DNA of 64,000 nucleotides, taken from the NCBI RefSeq assembly GCF_008838325.1, contig NZ_CP042829.1, positions 930,001-994,000 on the forward strand, given 5' to 3'. How positions within the stretch are numbered: the first letter of the stretch is position 1; each line of letters begins with the position of its first letter. The notes beneath the pieces are model-generated. The model had not been told where the DNA came from. It ran no database searches and saw only the letters and a list, made by a program, of their open reading frames with translations. Below are positions 59,953-64,000 of the stretch, piece after piece. Source of the DNA: Tepidiforma bonchosmolovskayae. Its GTDB lineage: Bacteria; Chloroflexota; Dehalococcoidia; Tepidiformales; Tepidiformaceae. Made by a program: the position numbers and the translations under genes.

Positions 59953-60444
59953 GTGGAGGCCGCCGGGTTCCGGGTGGTGCCGTACGCGCGGGAGCGGCAC
60001 GGCGACGGCCCGTGGCGGGTGGTGGCGCGGGTGTTCGAGGAGTACGGGTTCCCGTTTGCGGAGGCGGACTACGACGCGGATGTGCTCTGGCCGGAGCGGC
60101 ACTACCGGGAGGGGTGGTTCCTTGTGGCGGAGGCGGCGGACGGGGAGGTGGTCGGGTGCGTGGGGCTCTCGGACGAGGGCGACGGGGAGTTCGAGCTGCA
60201 CCGGCTGTACGTGCTGCCGGAGGCGCGGGGGAAGGGGCTGGGCGAGCGGCTGACGCGAGAGGTGATTGGGCTGGCGCGGGCGGCAGGCGCGCGGCGGCTG
60301 GTGCTGTTCAGCGATGTGGCGTTCGAGCATGCGCACCGGCTGTACGAGCGGTGCGGGTTCCGGCGGAACCGGTTCCGGTATGCGCCGGACCCGTGGCGGA
60401 GCAGGGAATGGGGATTCGTGCTGGAGTTCGAGGAGGAACGGTAA
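59953..60444 (+). CDS. GNAT-family N-acetyltransferase
   Basis: 163 residues. Acetyl-CoA site LYVLPEARGKGLGERL, then ARAAGARRLVLFSD and AHRLYERCGFRR, typical of GNAT. Substrate unknown. GTG 59953 lies four bases after fabI, and the stop overlaps the next ATG (TAATG). Confidence 0.9.
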   Translation: MEAAGFRVVPYARERHGDGPWRVVARVFEEYGFPFAEADYDADVLWPERHYREGWFLVAEAADGEVVGCVGLSDEGDGEFELHRLYVLPEARGKGLGERLTREVIGLARAAGARRLVLFSDVAFEHAHRLYERCGFRRNRFRYAPDPWRSREWGFVLEFEEER

Positions 60445-60632
60445 TGGCCCGGATGCGGTGTTTGTGGTGTATTGAGCCGCCGTACCAGGAGGTGGCGGTG
60501 CTGAAGTGGCGCGGCGAGGAGCGTGAGCGGCTGACGGTGCACCTGTGCCGGAAGCACCTGGCGCGGCTGAAGGAGGCCGGCCCGGCCGGCCGGGAGCACA
60601 AGGGGTGGTGGTACAAGGAGGGGTGGTGGTAG
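60444..60632 (+). CDS. 62-residue Cys/His protein
   Basis: A tiny protein with CLWC near the start and HLCRKHL in the middle; the four Cys/His ligands could bind zinc. The tail has paired Trp residues (KGWWYKEGWW). ATG 60444 overlaps the GNAT stop and has GAGGAGG upstream, which supports translation. No family recognised. Confidence 0.75.
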   Translation: MARMRCLWCIEPPYQEVAVLKWRGEERERLTVHLCRKHLARLKEAGPAGREHKGWWYKEGWW

Positions 60633-60745
60633 CCGGGGGCTGGCCGCCGAAAACGGTGTCAGTCCGGGCCTCTTGTGGATACCGGGCTGCAGGAGCACCA
60701 TGCGGGCACCGCGGCTGAGCCCGCGGATGCCTGGAGGGAGAGCCA

Positions 60746-61546
60746 GTGAAACGGATTCGCATGCTCATGGTCGGGCTGGCGCTGGTTGCCGCCGTGGCGG
60801 GGTTCGCGGCCGCATCGGCCATCAAGTACGGCGAGCCGGATAACGGCCGGCACCCATACGTGGGGCTGATGGTCGCACAGGATGCGAACGGCAAGCCGCT
60901 GTGGCGCTGCTCGGGGACGTTGATTTCGCCGACGGTGTTCCTGACGGCTGGCCATTGCACAGAGCAGCCGGCCGCCCACGTGGAAATCTGGTTTGACGAC
61001 GACGTCGACGCCGGATATCCGTTGAACGGTTACCCCTATACGGGGCAGGCGAGCGGGACGCCGTACACGCACCCCCAGTACGACCCGGCGGCCTTCTACC
61101 TGCACGACCTTGGCGTCGTCGTGCTGGATTCGCCGGTCGTAATGAGCGAGTACGGGCTGCTGCCGACGCTGAACCAGCTCGATGCCCTGGCCCGGGTGCG
61201 GCGGAACACGGGGGTCACCTTTACGGCGGTCGGCTACGGGCTGCAGCGGGCGTTCCCGGGGCCGGTTCCGGAGACGGCGATGCGGGTGCGGATGGTGGCC
61301 TACCCGGAGCTCGTGCAGATTAACGGCGGAATCGCCGGGACGGAATCGCTCGTGCTCTCGAACAACGCGAATACCGGCGGGACGTGCTTCGGGGATTCTG
61401 GAGGGCCCAACTTCCTCGGGAACACGCGGGTCATCGCCGGGGTGACATCGTTCGGGCTGAACGGCACGTGCAGCGGCACGGGCGGGGTTTACCGGGTGGA
61501 CCGGGCCGATGACCTGGCCTGGCTGGCGACGTTCCTTTCGAATTAG
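60746..61546 (+). CDS. Secreted trypsin-like (S1) serine protease
   Basis: 266 residues: a signal peptide of about 24 residues (LMVGLALVAAVAGFAAASA), then a chymotrypsin fold with His in LTAGHC, Asp in LHDLGVVVL and Ser in GDSGGP. Four or more Cys suggest disulfides. There is no pro-domain or membrane anchor, so it should be free outside the cell. The closest kin are eukaryote-like bacterial S1 proteases. GTG 60746 has GGAGGG upstream. Confidence 0.92.
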   Translation: MKRIRMLMVGLALVAAVAGFAAASAIKYGEPDNGRHPYVGLMVAQDANGKPLWRCSGTLISPTVFLTAGHCTEQPAAHVEIWFDDDVDAGYPLNGYPYTGQASGTPYTHPQYDPAAFYLHDLGVVVLDSPVVMSEYGLLPTLNQLDALARVRRNTGVTFTAVGYGLQRAFPGPVPETAMRVRMVAYPELVQINGGIAGTESLVLSNNANTGGTCFGDSGGPNFLGNTRVIAGVTSFGLNGTCSGTGGVYRVDRADDLAWLATFLSN

Positions 61547-61565
61547 CCCGGGCAGGGCACAGCAG

Positions 61566-61592
61566 GCGGGGGCCGGGTGACCCGGCCCCCGC
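61566..61592. terminator. Strong convergent hairpin
   Basis: A 12-bp perfect stem (61566-61577 with 61581-61592) and TGA loop between the protease gene (+) and the luciferase-like gene (-). Confidence 0.75.
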
Positions 61593-61655
61593 TGGGCCGC
61601 AGCCGTTGCGACCGGCGGGCTCCCGCGTGCCGCGACCTGCCGGTGGGGGCTGGCG

Positions 61656-62588
61656 CTAGCGGAAGTGGGGGAGGACGGTCTCGGCGAAGAGGCGGGCGGG
61701 CTCGCGGGTATCGCGGCCGAAGAATTCGATGACGAACATCGTGCAGCCGAGGTCGAGGTGGCGCTGAATCTGCTCGCGGACGCGGGCAGGGCTGCCGGCG
61801 ATGGCGAGCGGGCCGGTGGGGTCGCCCATGTGGCCGCCGAAGATCTTCTTTGCGGTTTCGACCATCGGAGCAGCGGCGGCCTCATCCGGTGCGATGATGA
61901 CGAGGCACTGCTGGCTGATGGTGATGGAAGCCGGGTCGCGGCCGACGGCCGCGCAGTGTTCGCGGAGGACGTCGATCTTGCGGGGGAGGGCGTGGTGGTG
62001 GGCGGCGAGGTTGTTCCAGATATCGGCGTGGCGGGCGGCGATGCGGAGGAGGACTTTTTCGCCGGCGCCGCCGACGAGGATGGGCGGCCTGCGGACGGGC
62101 TTCGGCTCGCAGACGAGGTTGCGGACGTGGACGAATTCGCCGTCCATGGTGACCTCGGGCTCGGTCCACATGGCGCGGAGGAGTTCGAGGGTTTCGCGGA
62201 GCTGGCGCATGCGGGCGCCGATGGGCGGGAAGGGGACGCCGAAGTCGGTGAATTCGCGGGGCATCCAGCCGGCGCCGAGGCCGGGGATGATGCGGCCGCC
62301 GGCGATGTTGTCGATGGTGGCGATGACCTTGCCGAGGTGGGCCGGGTTGCGCATGCCGGCGGGGGTGACGAGGGTCCCGATTTCGACCCGTTCGGTGATG
62401 GCGGCGACGGCGGCGACGAGCGACCAGGCTTCGAGGATCGGGATCTGGGGCGACTGCGGGCCGTAGAGATGGTCGCAGACCCAGAGGGAATCGAAGCCCA
62501 TGGCTTCGAACTCGCGGGCGTTGGTCTTCGCTTCGTCCCAGGTGCGCTTAATCTGGGGGATGGTGACGCCGAAATGGGGTGCCGGCAT
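61656..62588 (-). CDS. Luciferase-like (LLM) F420/FMN-dependent oxidoreductase
   Basis: 310 residues, TIM-barrel of the bacterial luciferase superfamily: FGVTIPQIKRTWDEA, ARE..GFDSLWVCDHLYG, RVEIGTLVTPAGMRNPAHLGK, GRIIPGLGAGWMPRE and PPILVGGAGEKVLLRIAARHADIW. The set favours the F420-dependent class, consistent with the PPOX-type protein nearby. Substrate unknown. GGAGG lies upstream of ATG 62588. Confidence 0.9.
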   Translation of the reverse strand: MPAPHFGVTIPQIKRTWDEAKTNAREFEAMGFDSLWVCDHLYGPQSPQIPILEAWSLVAAVAAITERVEIGTLVTPAGMRNPAHLGKVIATIDNIAGGRIIPGLGAGWMPREFTDFGVPFPPIGARMRQLRETLELLRAMWTEPEVTMDGEFVHVRNLVCEPKPVRRPPILVGGAGEKVLLRIAARHADIWNNLAAHHHALPRKIDVLREHCAAVGRDPASITISQQCLVIIAPDEAAAAPMVETAKKIFGGHMGDPTGPLAIAGSPARVREQIQRHLDLGCTMFVIEFFGRDTREPARLFAETVLPHFR

Positions 62589-62659
62589 GGCTGGCCTCCG
62601 GTGATGCGGGTTGCAGGTGGGGACAGCCTAGCGGGCCGCGGGAGGTTGCGCGAGGGCGT

Positions 62660-64000
62660 TCAGCGGATGACGAAGTAGCGCGCGCCGGGGTGGTGGACGA
62701 TGACGGCGGCGGTGGTCTGCTCGGGGTGCCACTGGAAGGTTTCGGAGAGTTCGACGCCGATCCGCTCGGGGCGGAGGAGGACGGCCATCTTCGTTTGCTC
62801 TTCGAGGTCGGGGCAGGCGGGATAGCCGAAGCTGTAGCGGCAGCCTTGGTAGCCGAGGGCGAAGAGCTTGCGGATGTCGGCGGCGTCCTTGCCGGCGATG
62901 CCGAGCTCCTGGCGGACGCGCTTGTGCCAGTACTCCGCGAGGGCCTCGGCGGCTTCGACCGCGAAGCCGTGCCAGTGGAGGTAGTCGCGGTACTCGTTCG
63001 CCTGGAAGAGCTCCTGGGCGAACTCGCTGGCGCGGGGGCCCATGGTGACGAGGGAGAGGGCGACGACGTCGAACTGCGGTCCGGACGGGTCGGCGGCGGC
63101 CTCTTCGAAGGAGCGGAAGAAGTCGGCGATGCAGAGGCGGCGGCCGCTTGGCTGGCGGGGAAAGCGGAAGCGGACCGGTTCGCCGACGGGCCGGCCATCT
63201 TCGACGGAGGGCCAGACGACGAGGTCGTTCTTCTCGGCGAGGGCCGGGAAATAGCCGTAGACGACGGCCGGGAGGAGGAGCTGCTCGGCGATGGCGCGCT
63301 CCTGCCAGCGGCGGAAGATGGGGCGCACTTCTTCTTCGATGAAGCGGGCGTACTCGTCTTCGGGGCGGTCGCCGCGCTGGTAGCCCCACTGCCCGCGGAA
63401 GAGCGCGATTTCGTTGATGTACGGGTAGATCTCGCGGAGGGGGATGCCGCGGACCACGCGGGAGCCCCAGAAGGGCGGGGTGGGGATGGGGACGCCGCGC
63501 TCGATATCGGAGGGGGCGTAGTCGTGTTCGGAGGGGGCGGGGGCGGCGTTCGGGTCGGCGACGCGGTCGTAGCCGGAATCTTCGTCCGTCGGGCGGCCGG
63601 CCGTGCGGGAGAGGTCGGGCAGGGGTTTGCCTTCGCGGAGGGCCGGGATGATGCGGTCGAGGGTGGCGAGCCCTTCGAAGGCGTCCTGTGCGTAGTAGAC
63701 GTGGCCCTTGTAGACCTGGCGGAGTTCGTGCTCGACGTACTTCCGGGTGAGGGCGGCGCCGCCGAGGATGACGGGGTAGTGGAAGAGCTCGCGGGCGTTC
63801 AGCTCTTCGAGGTCCTCGCGCATGACGACGGTGCTTTTGACGAGGAGGCCGGAGAGGCCGATGACATCGGCGCCGACCTCCTGGGCCTTTTCGATGATAT
63901 TGGAGATCGGCTGCTTGATGCCGAGGTTGTAGGTTGTGTAGCCGTTATTCGTGAGGATGATATCGACGAGGTTCTTGCCGATATCGTGGACGTCGCCGCG
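62660..64000 (-). CDS. metH: Cobalamin-dependent methionine synthase, C-terminal part (cut by window edge)
   Basis: The visible 446 codons end at 62660; the gene continues beyond the right edge. At the edge is the B12-binding domain motif GDVHDIGKN (DxHxxG), then GLSGLLVKSTVVM, YPVILGGAALTRKYVE and YYAQDAFEGL. After a linker comes the activation domain that binds SAM, with FRGQWGYQRG, RLCIADFF, ALSLVTMG, LHGFAVEAAEALAEY-like segments and GYPACPDLEEQTKM. It transfers methyl from methyl-tetrahydrofolate to homocysteine. The activation domain is full length, so the enzyme should be reactivatable. Confidence 0.94.
   Translation of the reverse strand, partial: RGDVHDIGKNLVDIILTNNGYTTYNLGIKQPISNIIEKAQEVGADVIGLSGLLVKSTVVMREDLEELNARELFHYPVILGGAALTRKYVEHELRQVYKGHVYYAQDAFEGLATLDRIIPALREGKPLPDLSRTAGRPTDEDSGYDRVADPNAAPAPSEHDYAPSDIERGVPIPTPPFWGSRVVRGIPLREIYPYINEIALFRGQWGYQRGDRPEDEYARFIEEEVRPIFRRWQERAIAEQLLLPAVVYGYFPALAEKNDLVVWPSVEDGRPVGEPVRFRFPRQPSGRRLCIADFFRSFEEAAADPSGPQFDVVALSLVTMGPRASEFAQELFQANEYRDYLHWHGFAVEAAEALAEYWHKRVRQELGIAGKDAADIRKLFALGYQGCRYSFGYPACPDLEEQTKMAVLLRPERIGVELSETFQWHPEQTTAAVIVHHPGARYFVIR

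Overview
The window is very GC-rich DNA with densely packed, conventionally organised bacterial genes. I see no phage, transposon, CRISPR, rRNA or tRNA. Gene content points to an aerobic or facultative, heterotrophic, probably thermophilic member of the Chloroflexota; a Tepidiforma-like lineage is my best guess, from memory of the gene types and not from a search. Supporting content is fatty-acid/acyl-CoA enzymes, two P450s with a ferredoxin, a K+-type membrane pyrophosphatase, F420-type luciferase-like and PPOX proteins, a translin homologue and many small zinc-ribbon proteins. Codon endings depend on strand: + strand genes prefer G-ending codons and - strand genes prefer C-ending ones. The + strand is therefore G-rich throughout, probably the leading strand, and most - strand genes carry long meaningless open frames opposite them.

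Layout. 1-3.4 kb: a gene tail, then a leftward ferredoxin/P450/P450 cluster behind a palindromic operator. 3.4-7.8 kb: a lipoprotein, a hypothetical protein, purE-purK and an acyl-CoA ligase. 7.8-13 kb: an enoyl-CoA hydratase broken by an in-frame stop at codon 4, a DsbA-type oxidoreductase, a large VWA protein, a NarL-type regulator and an ABM-like protein. 13-17.9 kb: a small zinc-ribbon gene behind a cyclic-di-AMP (ydaO-type) riboswitch, then an apparently non-catalytic pyrophosphatase-like membrane protein beside a normal K+-type hppA. 18-24.1 kb: a decarboxylating dehydrogenase, FmdB plus translin, yraN, rnhB and purM. 24.1-33.1 kb: small Cys-pair proteins, a PAP2 protein, an epoxide hydrolase-like enzyme, DUF169, a CBS protein coupled to a ferredoxin-NADP reductase, an amidase and an SDR. 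33.2-41.3 kb: dnaJ, prmA, a PEP mutase/isocitrate lyase-type enzyme, a RodZ-like protein with a PASTA domain, rimO, glnA, DinB and an aldolase. 41.3-44.7 kb: FmdB, trxB and trxA diverging from csoR, with a CsoR-like operator inside the trxA promoter, then glycerate kinase and a 57-residue membrane protein. 44.7-64 kb: thioesterase, enoyl-CoA hydratase, tungsten-type aldehyde oxidoreductase, pdxA-NnrS, a PAS kinase, acyl-CoA dehydrogenase, hydrolases, fabI, a trypsin-like secreted protease, a luciferase-like oxidoreductase and the C-terminal part of metH, which runs off the right end.

How the genes work together. The ferredoxin and the distant NADP reductase could feed electrons to the two P450s. 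Acyl-CoA ligase, acyl-CoA dehydrogenase, hydratases, thioesterase and fabI form a scattered lipid metabolism set. trxA/trxB with CsoR suggests metal- or sulfur-responsive thiol redox control. The c-di-AMP riboswitch lies next to the K+-type pyrophosphatase pair, which is suggestive because c-di-AMP usually governs potassium balance. A recurring promoter layout, a -10 hexamer followed 6-9 bases later by ATG/GTG with no Shine-Dalgarno, predicts many leaderless mRNAs, while genes inside operons use GTGA/ATGA overlaps or clear GGAGG sites.
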